A stretch of 39,765 nucleotides of DNA from Pseudomonas sp. AFG_SD02_1510_Pfu_092 (GCF_003331055.1 NZ_PUQD01000051.1:1-39765), one strand, 5' to 3'. Positions 16,315 to 24,233 are shown, numbered from the stretch's first letter. The notes: a model not told the origin generated them from the letters alone. Made by a program: numbers and translations.

Positions 16315-18344
16315 CCGCTGCCTCCTGTATTGATCCAACCGCCGCCGGCGGGCTGGGGTTCCGGCTCAGGCACCGACGCCGGCGTCGGCGCCGGCAACTC
16401 AGCCGGTGACGGCTGCGCCTCCAGCTGGGGCGCGTCGTCTTCGTCGTCTTCCACTTCCCATACCCCGGTGTCGGGGTTCTGGCTGGCCAGCAGGTCGAGG
16501 TCCAAGCCGAACCGCTGCTGGCTGATACGCAGCGCGGCCAGGGCATACACGGCGCAATCAAGCGCTTCGTTACGGCGGCCGCCGGCATCCCAGCGCATGA
16601 CGCGCCGCCCCTTGATCACCGCCCATTTCTTGCGCTCACTGGTCAGCTGTTGCAGCTCGTTCTCGTCGCACACCAGCTCGTCGGCGGGCAGGTGGATGCA
16701 ACCAGGCACCGGCCGAGGCCCGTCTGGCTGTAGCTTCAAGCGGCTGTAAATCAGCTCTTTGGCGTTGTCGGTGCCGACCTCGGTCAGGTAGACCTTGCTG
16801 CGCTTGTCTTTCTTGCGCGGGAAGTTGGCAATGGGCTTGCCGTAGGTGCTGGCACCGAAAATCGGGATAACCCACTGCACGCCGTGCTTGCGGCTCTCCG
16901 CGCGGACCTCGTCGGAGTAGTGTCCGCCGGAGTCCCAGCACCAACGCTCTACGCGCATCATCGTGCCGTCGGCGCGCTTGAAGTGACGGTGAAGCTCGCG
17001 GCCTACCTTGCGGCGTAGCTCGATACTGGCCGGGTCACCCGTGAGAATGAACCGATGCACAAGCCAGGCCTCTTCGCCGGCGCCGTAGGCCCACACCCGC
17101 CCTTCGTAACGGTCGTCCTGGGTGTCGATGCCGCCGAACAAGGCCACCGCCCGAGCGGGCACCTCACCAAACACCTCGCGGCGGTCACGCAGCTGCTCCC
17201 AGTCGAGTTTTTCGCCCTGGTCTTCCTCCCACACCTCTCCCAGGGTGGTGTTGACGAAGGTTTTCAGCTTGCCCCGGTCCTTGCCGACCTTCACAAAGTC
17301 GGTGGCGATATCCACCCAGGTCGTGAAGGTCGAATAGCCCGTCCATACGCTGAAAGTCACCGAGCGCGGCGTTACGGTCGGCTCCCCCGAGGCGTCAAAC
17401 CACTCCATGCTGTCGCGCGTCCAGATGCCCGAACGCTCGCACACCCAGCGGCCCGTTTCAGCGGCCGCCGTGACCATTTCGTGATATTCGAAGGTGCCGC
17501 CCTGGCAGTGGGGGCACAGATACCATGCCGCCTCGACTTCTTGGCGGTCGTTGAGCCGCCACTTGATACCCGACGGCTCGTCTTTTCCACCCCACTGCAA
17601 CACCAGCTCGGTGCCGCAGCAAGGCGCTTTGATGTTGAACCGCAGGTCGTGGGGCGACTCGATGGCGGCGCGGGTAATCTGGCATTTCTCCGCCTCGGTC
17701 GGCGTCGACCCGCGTATCGACTTCTTGAAGGTCGCCCCTTCCAGGCGCTTATCGCCCAGGAACGTCGGGGCGCCCTCGCCTTCGATATCCTCGTCAAATT
17801 TCGACAGCTCGTCGTAAATGACGGTGTCCGGGCTCTTTTCCCGATAGTTGCGCGCCGCCTTGCCACCCAGGCACCACAGCATTTTGCGGTTAGCAAAACA
17901 CTTGGCCTCCAGGGTGTTGTCGCGGTGCTTCATGCCGTACCAGGGCGCCAGTTCGAGCACCACCGGCACATCACGAATCATGCCTTCAATGTGCCGCTTC
18001 ATGACGCCCTCGGCGTCCCCCTCGGTCGGGCAGTACATCAGCACATTGCGTTTCTTGTGCTGCACCAGGTAGCCAATGAACGCCATTAGCATCTTGGTGT
18101 AGCCAAGGCGTGCCGACTTGACGAAGTTGACTTCGCGAATCAGGTCATTGCCCATCGCGTTGAGGATGGCCACCTGAAACGGTGCGGTTGTCCATCGGCC
18201 TTCCTGATAGGAAGACTCCGACGACAGGTAAAAATGCTTGTCCGCCCATTCGACAACGGTCATTGGCGGCTCTTTGAACAACGCTGACAGGCCAACGCGA
18301 ACCGCGTTAGCCAGATTCGTCATCCATGGCTGAAAGGAACTCAT
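16305..18344 (-). CDS. terL: Terminase large subunit (lambda gpA family)
   Basis: A 679-aa DNA-packaging motor and cos endonuclease. N-terminal ATPase: PMTVVEWADKHFYLSSESS, Walker A-like KSARLGYTKML (about 76-86), Walker B VIYDE (about 175-179). A zinc-ribbon-like insert has CCG and CPHC pairs. The nuclease domain begins FGGIDTQDDRYEG, with WCWDSGGHYSDEV and GRRNEALDCAVYAL further on. The C-terminus has a long Pro/Glu-rich tail. ATG 18344 follows GGAG and overlaps the small subunit by 38 bp. gpA-type terminases cut at cos sites, so cos packaging is inferred. Confidence 0.96.
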   Translation of the reverse strand: MSSFQPWMTNLANAVRVGLSALFKEPPMTVVEWADKHFYLSSESSYQEGRWTTAPFQVAILNAMGNDLIREVNFVKSARLGYTKMLMAFIGYLVQHKKRNVLMYCPTEGDAEGVMKRHIEGMIRDVPVVLELAPWYGMKHRDNTLEAKCFANRKMLWCLGGKAARNYREKSPDTVIYDELSKFDEDIEGEGAPTFLGDKRLEGATFKKSIRGSTPTEAEKCQITRAAIESPHDLRFNIKAPCCGTELVLQWGGKDEPSGIKWRLNDRQEVEAAWYLCPHCQGGTFEYHEMVTAAAETGRWVCERSGIWTRDSMEWFDASGEPTVTPRSVTFSVWTGYSTFTTWVDIATDFVKVGKDRGKLKTFVNTTLGEVWEEDQGEKLDWEQLRDRREVFGEVPARAVALFGGIDTQDDRYEGRVWAYGAGEEAWLVHRFILTGDPASIELRRKVGRELHRHFKRADGTMMRVERWCWDSGGHYSDEVRAESRKHGVQWVIPIFGASTYGKPIANFPRKKDKRSKVYLTEVGTDNAKELIYSRLKLQPDGPRPVPGCIHLPADELVCDENELQQLTSERKKWAVIKGRRVMRWDAGGRRNEALDCAVYALAALRISQQRFGLDLDLLASQNPDTGVWEVEDDEDDAPQLEAQPSPAELPAPTPASVPEPEPQPAGGGWINTGGSGWL

Positions 18345-18852
18345 CAAGAATCTCCGGTAATCGCTGGTCGAGGCTTGCCGCTTCGTTACGCGTAACGGCC
18401 ACCTCGCGCTGTACCGCTTCCAGATGGCGCGGCTCGATGTCGGGGTGCTTGCGCTTGACCTTGGTGTGCACGGTGTCGAGGGTCGAGCCGATCAAGTTGA
18501 CCAATCGGCTGATGGCAAATGTCATGAACTCGGCCGGCACCAGGTTGCGGCGCTTGACCTCGTTTCGCATTGCTTGGGCGTCGGCCTGCTCCTTGGTTAG
18601 GCGCAAGCGCTCTTGCAGCAGCTTCGCCTCGGCAAGGGGATCAATATCGTCTCCGCCAAGTTGTTGTTTACCGCTTTGGTGCTGCAGGCGGTTATCCACC
18701 ACCGAACGAACGTCGTAGAACGACTCTCGGCCGATCTTCTGAACCGGCTCGACGCCCCATTTGTCAAAGGCTTGAACCGAAATCCCGAGGCTTTCGGCCA
18801 TGCGTTTTTTGTTCAGCCAATACGGCTGTCGGGTAATCGTTGGATTTGTCAT
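18307..18852 (-). CDS. terS: Terminase small subunit (Nu1/DUF1441-like)
   Basis: A 181-aa DNA-recognition subunit of the packaging enzyme. It has an N-terminal winged HTH-like start (LNKKRMAESLGISVQAFDKWG), then a helical region (AKLLQERLRLTKEQADAQAM, RNEVKRRNLVPAEFMTFAIS) for oligomerisation, and an acidic C-terminus for binding the large subunit. It overlaps terL, as in lambda. A GGAGG lies rather far (about 20 nt) before the ATG. Confidence 0.88.
   Translation of the reverse strand: MTNPTITRQPYWLNKKRMAESLGISVQAFDKWGVEPVQKIGRESFYDVRSVVDNRLQHQSGKQQLGGDDIDPLAEAKLLQERLRLTKEQADAQAMRNEVKRRNLVPAEFMTFAISRLVNLIGSTLDTVHTKVKRKHPDIEPRHLEAVQREVAVTRNEAASLDQRLPEILDEFLSAMDDESG
18385..18396. repeat. GTTAC palindrome site 4 (2-nt spacer CG)
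   Basis: GTTAC-GC-GTAAC flanked by C and G. It lies in terS, read as Val-Thr-Arg-Asn. Confidence 0.85.
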
Positions 18853-19010
18853 GGACTAAACAACAACCAACCTCCGAGTTTGGGTCATACATAGCGAAAA
18901 GGCGGGGCCCGAATTACCCCCTATGCCCGGTGGGTCCGGGAGGACCCGTTAGCCGGGGGTGGGGGTGCCGCCCGAGGGGGTGGCGGGGGCCGGCCGCGCC
19001 TCGCGCGACC
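18853..19010. other. GC-rich gap upstream of terminase, candidate cos region
   Basis: 158 bp without a gene, unusually G/C-tract rich on the plus strand (GGGGGTGGGGGTGCC, GAGGGGGTGGCGGGGG). It contains a perfect hairpin GGGTCC-GGGA-GGACCC at 18932-18947. In lambda-like phages cos lies just upstream of the small terminase gene. Position and composition fit, but no known cos sequence is recognised. Confidence 0.35.
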
Positions 19011-19742
19011 TCACTTCGCGGTCAGGATCGCCTCACGCAGGGCGTTGGCCAGCTCGGCCTGGCCGTGCGCCTTGGCGATGTTCTCGCCGATCTTGAAGAA
19101 CGGGAAAATCACCCGGTACTGCGGCGCGCCGTCGGTGTAGAGAAACACCGGCGCGACCTGCTTGCGGGGCTTGCGCTCCCATACACCGGTGTCATCGCCC
19201 ACCGTGCCGACAAAGAAGCGCTCGGCATTGCCCTTGCGCTTACTGCGCTTGCTGCCGGTGGCGTTGGCCTGATAGCCGCGCCGCCCCTCAGCTGCGCCAA
19301 GCCCCGACAAGATGCGAGTCATGACGCCGCGCGAAACGTTGCCGTACTGGTTCAACAGGTCGGCATTGGGCACTGCGAACTGCCCGGCCTTCATCAGACC
19401 ATGGGCAATCAGCGACTTCTCGAAGCGCTTGTGCGCGCGCACCCCGCCTTGCACCGCCTGCTGCAGGTAGGTGTCGGCGGGTATGCCTGTGGTCCACTGG
19501 TCTTTAAACCAGACTTTCGCGCCGCGACTCTTGGTCGCCGCCTGGGCGAACAGGCTGCGCATGGTGGTCGGCGTTGGCCGATCCAAGCGCTTACCCATAA
19601 CCTCGGCAATGCCCGGCTTGATGCGATTGGTGGCCAACCGCGTTTGCGCGAGCACCAGGGCAAAGGGGATTTGCTTTCGCTGAATGTCCGAGATTTCGCG
19701 AGCCAAGGGCGCGCTATCAATATCCAGTTTCAGGTCGAGCAT
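19011..19742 (-). CDS. Putative minor tail protein Z-like / virion morphogenesis protein
   Basis: A 243-aa protein with helical N-terminal half (DSAPLAREISDIQRKQIPFA, LVLAQTRLATNRIKPGI), a basic middle (ATGSKRSKRKGNAERFF) and a C-terminal strand and helix (VFLYTDGAPQYRVIFPFFKI, AELANALREAIL). The end resembles lambda gpZ-type tail completion proteins, in which a short strand, a PxFP-like aromatic patch and a final helix recur. It lies upstream of terminase rather than among the tail genes, which is unusual. Confidence 0.45.
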   Translation of the reverse strand: MLDLKLDIDSAPLAREISDIQRKQIPFALVLAQTRLATNRIKPGIAEVMGKRLDRPTPTTMRSLFAQAATKSRGAKVWFKDQWTTGIPADTYLQQAVQGGVRAHKRFEKSLIAHGLMKAGQFAVPNADLLNQYGNVSRGVMTRILSGLGAAEGRRGYQANATGSKRSKRKGNAERFFVGTVGDDTGVWERKPRKQVAPVFLYTDGAPQYRVIFPFFKIGENIAKAHGQAELANALREAILTAK

Positions 19743-19751
19743 GTGACCCCC

Positions 19752-19982
19752 TTATCGACCAGACCAACCCAACTGCGCCAGGTCCGCATCAATTTTTTTG
19801 ATTTCCGTGCGAAAGTGCTCGATCAGTGGCCGCTTGGCCGCTGCCACCACTTCGTCAGCCTGATAGGTGCCATTGATGCTAACCGCCAGGCCCTTGCCCG
19901 ACTCCACCGCAGCCAAGACCCCAACAAGCCGATCACGCTCATAAAACAGCGAGTTCGCCAGGCCGATCTGCCGCCGATCCAT
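19752..19982 (-). CDS. Small unknown late protein (76 aa)
   Basis: Start MDRRQIGLANSLFYERDRLV overlaps the previous stop by one base (TAATG), so translation is coupled. It is predicted helical and ends in FRTEIKKIDADLAQLGW, a possible short coiled coil. No family recognised. Confidence 0.7.
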   Translation of the reverse strand: MDRRQIGLANSLFYERDRLVGVLAAVESGKGLAVSINGTYQADEVVAAAKRPLIEHFRTEIKKIDADLAQLGWSGR

Positions 19983-20353
19983 TACCAGAGGCCCGCGCAA
20001 CTGATAGCCAGGCCGAAACCACCAATGAAACCCAGGGCTCCGCCGGACAGAAACGGCCAGAAGGGCACCGGAAGCGAACTGATCGAAACCCCCTCACCGA
20101 TACGCATGGCGGGAGGCGGCGGCAAATCCCTGGCGCGAGCCCGGGCACCGGGCAGCAGCTCAGGCAGCTCAAGCGAAACCATCGCGGCAGCACTCACAGC
20201 CACGCCGCGAGGCGAGGAAACGGCCACCTGTTGCCCGCCAGAAGTCAGCGTAAGGGTGTCGCCGTCGTCGTAAGCGCGATCAGCCGCAACACGGAATCGG
20301 CCAGCACGGCCGGGCACGAACAGCACAAATTCAGGGGTCGGTTTATCGCTCAT
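19982..20353 (-). CDS. Unknown late protein with hydrophobic C-terminus (123 aa)
   Basis: The N-terminal half is beta-rich (PEFVLFVPGRAGRFRVAADR, DGDTLTLTSGGQQVAVSS). The end (PVPFWPFLSGGALGFIGGFG, then LAISCAGLW) looks like a membrane segment. Start ATG overlaps the preceding stop (ATGA). Its place in the lysis/pre-terminase cluster suggests a membrane role, but nothing firmer can be said. Confidence 0.65.
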   Translation of the reverse strand: MSDKPTPEFVLFVPGRAGRFRVAADRAYDDGDTLTLTSGGQQVAVSSPRGVAVSAAAMVSLELPELLPGARARARDLPPPPAMRIGEGVSISSLPVPFWPFLSGGALGFIGGFGLAISCAGLW

Positions 20354-20565
20354 TGCATCACCTCGTTACGTGTAACGGCGTCTTCCAGCTGGGAAATGGC
20401 GCGGCGCAGGGCGATCATGCCGCGCTCAGCCGCGTGTTGATCTACGTCGGCCATCTGACCCATGGCCTTGGCCAGCCGCTCGGCATCACCCTTCAAGCGG
20501 CAGATACCGTGCATCACCTCACCACCCAAGTGGCTAAGCATCCTTGGTCGGTCCGATACGCTCAT
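20350..20565 (-). CDS. Small unknown late protein (71 aa)
   Basis: Helical, with GEVMHGICRLKGDAERLAKA and a basic MIALRRAISQLEDAVTRNE tail. It is coupled on both sides by ATGA overlaps. Its last codons form GTTAC palindrome site 5. Confidence 0.65.
   Translation of the reverse strand: MSVSDRPRMLSHLGGEVMHGICRLKGDAERLAKAMGQMADVDQHAAERGMIALRRAISQLEDAVTRNEVMQ
20365..20376. repeat. GTTAC palindrome site 5 (2-nt spacer GT)
   Basis: GTTAC-GT-GTAAC flanked by C and G. It lies at the very end of the 71-aa gene (Val-Thr-Arg-Asn) and 12 bp upstream of the next start. Confidence 0.85.
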
Positions 20566-20687
20566 TGCACCCCCTCGTTATCCGTTACGGCGACCGCACA
20601 GGCCGCCGCTTCTCGACATTCGAAATGGCCCTGCAGCGAGAACGCCGCCAGAACCAACAGCAACAGCAACACCGGCCGGGCAATCAC
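20562..20687 (-). CDS. 41-aa membrane or secreted peptide in the lysis cluster
   Basis: Starts with GTG at 20687, overlapping the holin stop (GTGA), and ends in an ATGA overlap with the 71-aa gene. The N-terminus is a classic hydrophobic segment (RPVLLLLLVLAAFSL) followed by a short polar tail with two Cys (ECREAAACAV). It could be a small membrane protein or a cleaved peptide acting with the holin. No lipobox is seen. Confidence 0.65.
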   Translation of the reverse strand: MIARPVLLLLLVLAAFSLQGHFECREAAACAVAVTDNEGVQ

Positions 20688-21007
20688 GCCTCGGCCCGCT
20701 TCTCGGCCCACTTACGGCCGAGTTGACGCACTTGCTCAACACCCAGGAAGCCGACGAAGCCGGCGACCGCGTAAGACCAGCCGCCCGAAAGGCCGAACTT
20801 TTCCGCCGCAATACCCACCAGAAAAACCAGTACGCCGCTTAACACGGCCTCCAGCATCTGGCGCTTCAAGCTCGTCTCCTTGCCTTCCCAGCGCACGCGC
20901 AGCCAACTCAGGGCGAAACCCATGCAGGCGGCCAAGCCATGCTCACGCAGCAGCACAAGGAGGTCGGTCAGAAAGACCGGGTCTTTTTCGGGGGTCATGT
21001 CATCCAT
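20684..21007 (-). CDS. Holin
   Basis: A 107-aa membrane protein at the head of the late operon. Start MDDMTPEKDPVFLTDLLVLL has GGGAGG 8 nt upstream. A start further upstream would run into a terminator and is rejected. Membrane segments: HGLAACMGFALSWLRVRW, LEAVLSGVLVFLVGIAA and WSYAVAGFVGFLGV, with a basic C-terminus (GRKWAEKR). Three segments and size fit class I / holin_3 type holins of Gram-negative phages. The endolysin lies about 23 kb further down the same transcript, so the lysis genes are split. Confidence 0.82.
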   Translation of the reverse strand: MDDMTPEKDPVFLTDLLVLLREHGLAACMGFALSWLRVRWEGKETSLKRQMLEAVLSGVLVFLVGIAAEKFGLSGGWSYAVAGFVGFLGVEQVRQLGRKWAEKRAEA

Positions 21008-21042
21008 CTCGATACCTCCCGCGCTGGGAGAAGGCATAAAAA

Positions 21043-21069
21043 AACCCCCGGCCTGGAGGTCCGGGGGTT
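21043..21069 (-). terminator. Strong terminator between late promoter and holin
   Basis: Stem AACCCCCGG / CCGGGGGTT with 9-nt loop, then seven T on the minus strand. It lies about 100 nt after the candidate late promoter, like lambda tR'. Confidence 0.85.
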
Positions 21070-21154
21070 CGCTGTGGGGCAGCTTCATTGCATAGCGGCG
21101 TCCGCAAAAACACCACCATGGACAAAAGAGTACGGAAAAAGCTCAGACTTGTAA

Positions 21155-21185
21155 ACAGCTATCCTGATAAAAACAGTAATCCTGT
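21155..21185. promoter_or_regulatory. Operator-like dyad pair at the late promoter
   Basis: ACAGCTATCCTGA at 21155 and ACAGTAATCCTGT at 21173, 18 bp apart. The second overlaps the -10 of the candidate late promoter, so a repressor bound there would block it. Confidence 0.55.
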
Positions 21186-21204
21186 TAACGCAAGATAAAG
21201 TCAA
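21175..21204 (-). promoter_or_regulatory. Candidate late promoter
   Basis: TTGACT (21199-21204), 18-bp spacer, ATTACT (21175-21180) on the minus strand. The -10 is weak. The context (operator pair, downstream terminator, then holin) resembles lambda pR'. Confidence 0.45.
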
Positions 21205-21216
21205 GCCCCGCCCTTT

Positions 21217-21642
21217 TCACAGCTCCAAAGCCCTCTCCAGTTGCGCTAAGGCGCACGGCAATTCAGTTCGCCATACCCCGCCGCAACCCCGTGGCAAAGG
21301 CTTTCGGCAGTTTTCGCAGATGCGCCCAACCACAACCCCGCGCTGCTGCTGCAGCAATTCATGGTCGCGCCGCAGCAGCGTGTTGATGTATTCGGTTGTT
21401 GTATAGGGCACACCCTGAGAGCCGCGCAGTTCGCGGCCTGCAGCCAACATGGCGGCCTCGGAAGCGGCCAATCTGACCGCGATTGTCACAACCCCGGCGG
21501 CTTCGTCCCTTTCCCTTTGCTCACGCTTGCGCCGCGCCTCGGCGCTCTCGGGCTTGTCGTGACCTGTCACAGGCCAATCAATCGGTATCTCGATGCGATC
21601 CGTGGCCACATCGAGGCCGCCCATCACTGCTGCTTCTTTCAT
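21217..21642 (-). CDS. Putative small DNA-binding protein (RHH-like plus Cys motif)
   Basis: A 141-aa protein. The middle (VTIAVRLAASEAAMLAAGRE, then TTTEYINTLLRRDHELLQ) has the strand-helix-helix pattern of ribbon-helix-helix proteins. The C-terminus carries CENC and further Cys at GCGG and LPCAL, a possible small zinc site. It is downstream of the integrase on the same strand, where an excisionase or integration regulator may lie. A start at the internal ATG (MGGLDVATDRIEI) is equally possible. Confidence 0.6.
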   Translation of the reverse strand: MKEAAVMGGLDVATDRIEIPIDWPVTGHDKPESAEARRKREQRERDEAAGVVTIAVRLAASEAAMLAAGRELRGSQGVPYTTTEYINTLLRRDHELLQQQRGVVVGRICENCRKPLPRGCGGVWRTELPCALAQLERALEL

Positions 21643-21681
21643 ATCTGGATGCTCTTATGTAATTAGTCCTGAATACCCGCC

Positions 21682-22956
21682 TCAGCGCAGCCAGCCCGCC
21701 GGGTCTACGGAAGCCCGCCGCGCCGGCTGTCTCACCACCGTCTCACCCTGCAGCAGGTCAAAACCTTGCGAGTCGAGCCAGCCGTGCCACAGCTCCAGGG
21801 CATCACGCTTGATTTCTTCACCCCGGCTTTGAAAGTAGGTCGCTTCCAGATCGGTCAGCTTGTGGTTGAGCAGCAATTTGACCACCAGTGAGTCGACCTT
21901 GAGTTTTGCCCAGCACTCACGAGCCAGCTTGCGCAGGTCATGACTGGTCCACTCCCCCGCCCCCAGGCGCTCGAATACGGCAAACGCCTGGGTGCGCGAC
22001 AACGGCCGACCGGGCCGGCTCAAGGAAGGGAACAGGTGACCGCCGTCATAGCCTTTGGCCAATTGGGCGTTACGGTAACGCGTGAGAAATGCCACCACCT
22101 GAGGCGTGAGCGGCCGCACATGGTCGCGCTTGGATTTGGTATCAGCGGCCGGCACAAACCACTCCGCCGCACCGAGATTGACGTTTTTCCACCGAGCCAG
22201 GCGGGTTTCACTGATTCGCGCACCGTGAGCCAGCATCATGACGGCAAAGGCAACGTCCATCGGTGACGACTCAAATAAGCCGCACCAGGCCTCCAGCAGC
22301 CCCACTACATCCACATGCCTCAAGCGAGCACCTTTTGGCTTGATCTGAACACCGGTCGACTTGCTGAAACTGGCGCGCTCTAAGGGGTTTGTTGTTATCT
22401 GTTGCAGGCCCTGGGCGCGACTGAATATCTGCTTGAGCACGCCGAACACCCCGCGCACATATGCCGGCTTGTGCTTTTCCAGCATTGGCCAGACCAGGCG
22501 ACTATCGAGCACTGACGGCGTCAGTTCATACAGCTGCAGCCCCTCCAGTCGCGGGCGCAGGTGCACGCGCACCACGGACAGCACCGAGGACTTGCGACTC
22601 TTGGACAGGGTTGTATCGGTCAGCATGCGGTTGTAGTACCAGGTCAGCACCTGATCAACGCTGTTACAGCAGCCTATCGTCACCGACGCAGCCGGATCAG
22701 CCAGCAGACGGGCATGCACCGACGGCAAATGCTCTAGGAAGGCTTTCGCCGAAACATCTGGCCAGTTGGCAGCCTTCCGCCAATGGACCCGCCCGCCGGC
22801 GAAGCGCAGCACAAACCAGCTGCCAGTGTTACGGTCATGACGATACCGGAACCGAACCGGATGTCGCGGATCGTTCAGTTGGTAAACGTTGAGGTCAGCC
22901 GCATGCTTCTTAATGGCGGCTTCGGAAAGGGCAAGATTTAGGGTCCGTTTGGGCAT
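21682..22956 (-). CDS. int: Tyrosine recombinase / integrase
   Basis: A 424-aa phage-type integrase. Catalytic residues are visible: Arg247 in HGARISE, Lys about 274-276 (TKSKRDH), His339-x-x-Arg342 (SHDLRKL), His365 (LLNHKLTD) and the nucleophile Tyr374 (EATYFQ). The N-terminal half carries a core-binding domain (SVDQVLTWYYNRMLTD, VLKQIFSRAQGLQQ). It may insert the phage in a chromosome, or resolve multimers of the circle as Cre does for P1. Length and arm domain favour an integrase, well below the size of protelomerases. No attP core can be identified without a host sequence. Confidence 0.93.
   Translation of the reverse strand: MPKRTLNLALSEAAIKKHAADLNVYQLNDPRHPVRFRYRHDRNTGSWFVLRFAGGRVHWRKAANWPDVSAKAFLEHLPSVHARLLADPAASVTIGCCNSVDQVLTWYYNRMLTDTTLSKSRKSSVLSVVRVHLRPRLEGLQLYELTPSVLDSRLVWPMLEKHKPAYVRGVFGVLKQIFSRAQGLQQITTNPLERASFSKSTGVQIKPKGARLRHVDVVGLLEAWCGLFESSPMDVAFAVMMLAHGARISETRLARWKNVNLGAAEWFVPAADTKSKRDHVRPLTPQVVAFLTRYRNAQLAKGYDGGHLFPSLSRPGRPLSRTQAFAVFERLGAGEWTSHDLRKLARECWAKLKVDSLVVKLLLNHKLTDLEATYFQSRGEEIKRDALELWHGWLDSQGFDLLQGETVVRQPARRASVDPAGWLR
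22069..22079. repeat. GTTAC palindrome site 6 (1-nt spacer)
   Basis: GTTAC-G-GTAAC flanked by C and G. It lies in the integrase gene at Arg-Tyr-Arg-Asn. Confidence 0.85.
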
Positions 22957-23103
22957 TGCTCAGGCCTCGGCGCCGCCCGAGCCCAAGCAACGGCCGGCGC
23001 CACTTTTCCAGGGTGAAGGGAGCCCGCGACTAACTGCGTCAAGGCTTGTTTAAATTCGAAGACGCCCAGGGCGAACGCCGGGGCGGTATCTCAGCTGGTG
23101 CGC

Positions 23104-23385
23104 TTAGTCAGGCCGAGGTAAGGCGGCCGCCCATAGGCGCTCAGCGGTATAGGTACGAGGCTTAGCGAACAACAAGCAATGCTGGCCGCCCACCTCCCAT
23201 CCACCCGCAAAGCGATAGCCGGCTAGGTCGCCACCCTCACTCATACGGTCAGTATCCGCAAAGGAAAGCCCACGCGGCAGACCGCCCGCCCGCGCCTCGG
23301 CCAGCAGATCGAAGCCCAGCGCATGCCCAAGCCGACTAATAGGGGCGCCGGCAAAGCCAGCAAACAGGGGATGAACAGCCATCAT
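23104..23385 (-). CDS. Unknown protein (93 aa)
   Basis: Start MMAVHPLFAGFAGAPISRLG overlaps the stop of the Q-like gene as ATGA. The sequence has an aromatic/Gly pattern (GYRFAGGWEVGGQHCLLFAK) and the end LWAAALPRPD. No recognised family. It is probably co-expressed with the antiterminator. Confidence 0.6.
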   Translation of the reverse strand: MMAVHPLFAGFAGAPISRLGHALGFDLLAEARAGGLPRGLSFADTDRMSEGGDLAGYRFAGGWEVGGQHCLLFAKPRTYTAERLWAAALPRPD

Positions 23386-23801
23386 CGTTTTAGGCACTCC
23401 TCGATTTCGTCCAGCGCCTCAGTAAGCCGGCGCTTGTAGGTGGCCAAGCTGATACCCAGTGCATGGGCCTTTTCAAATTGGCCAATACTGCGCGGGTCGT
23501 ACTGTTTGATGCCGCGCCTAGAACAGACCAGCCACCAACCCGCATCGAACTCCAGGCGCAGCACATCCGCCCGTAAAGGGACAGGGCCGGCCGCCATAGC
23601 CAGCACCCGTGCTTCGATTAGACTTTCTCGGCTATCAGGGGGCTCTGTGGGGCCGCTGCAGTCGCCATAGAACATTTCCCCCTTGTTATCGATCAGCTTG
23701 GCCAGCATCGTACGGCCTGCGCTTACTGGCTGGCCGTCCACGCACCACCCGGCCCAACCCTCAAGGATCGGGCGCAAAAGCTTATGCTCAAGCCTGGCCA
23801 T
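23382..23801 (-). CDS. Q-like late antiterminator (putative)
   Basis: A 139-aa protein with a C-terminal HTH like sigma region 4: YDPRSIGQFEKAHALGISLA followed by TYKRRLTEALDEIEECL. The N-terminus (LEHKLLRPILEGWAGWCVDG) contains Trp-Gly-like residues seen in phage Q/antitermination proteins. It is the last regulatory gene of the early operon and precedes the late operon, as Q does in lambda. A terminator right after the candidate late promoter supplies a plausible target. No database check was possible. Confidence 0.6.
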   Translation of the reverse strand: MARLEHKLLRPILEGWAGWCVDGQPVSAGRTMLAKLIDNKGEMFYGDCSGPTEPPDSRESLIEARVLAMAAGPVPLRADVLRLEFDAGWWLVCSRRGIKQYDPRSIGQFEKAHALGISLATYKRRLTEALDEIEECLKR

Positions 23802-23817
23802 GACTCACCTTCACACC

Positions 23818-24213
23818 TCAGCCGGCCTTGGCCAGCATCAGCTCGGAAAGCGCTTCCAGCGGGGCCAGCAGATGTCCCGCGCCATGGTCGCCATCGATCA
23901 CGACGGAGTCGCCGTTACGGATAACGACCTCAGCAGACGGCCGGCTATACAGATGCCAGATCACGCCGCCCAGGTCGCGTACCAAGCGCGCCTCGGGCTC
24001 GGTCAGGCAGTGGGCAATCACGGTGCCCTTGACCTGGCTGCGCACTGCAGCGCCTTGCATGGCTTTACGCAGCAGGGTCGCGCGCCGGTACGCGGAGAGA
24101 GAGTTAGGCGTCGGCTGGGAGTAGACCTGCAATCCAGCTTTGCCTGACTCGACTAGGCGGGCGGCTATCGCCTCACGCTCGCGCGGGCTTCCGCCCGATA
24201 GTGCAATCAACAA
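23818..24213 (-). CDS. Degenerate P-loop nucleotide-kinase-like protein
   Basis: A 131-aa protein with a TTG start 5 nt after AAGGAGG. The opening LIALSGGSPREREAIAARLV has the strand-turn-helix of a deoxynucleotide monophosphate kinase, but the Walker A lysine and threonine are missing. A later segment (HCLTEPEARLVRDLGGVIWH) resembles the usual kinase block with a conserved ...RxLGGxVxxI pattern. ATP binding is unlikely, so it may be a pseudo-enzyme with another role. It lies in the early operon. Confidence 0.5.
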   Translation of the reverse strand: MLIALSGGSPREREAIAARLVESGKAGLQVYSQPTPNSLSAYRRATLLRKAMQGAAVRSQVKGTVIAHCLTEPEARLVRDLGGVIWHLYSRPSAEVVIRNGDSVVIDGDHGAGHLLAPLEALSELMLAKAG

Positions 24214-24233
24214 CGCTTCCTCCTTGGCGCGCC

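Noticed and set aside
18840..20273. 477-codon plus-strand frame
   Set aside because: Overlaps four coupled minus-strand genes and the GC-rich gap; no ribosome site or domain.
21643..21681. attP next to the integrase
   Set aside because: The short gap between the integrase and its neighbour has no identifiable core or arm repeats, and a host junction would be needed.
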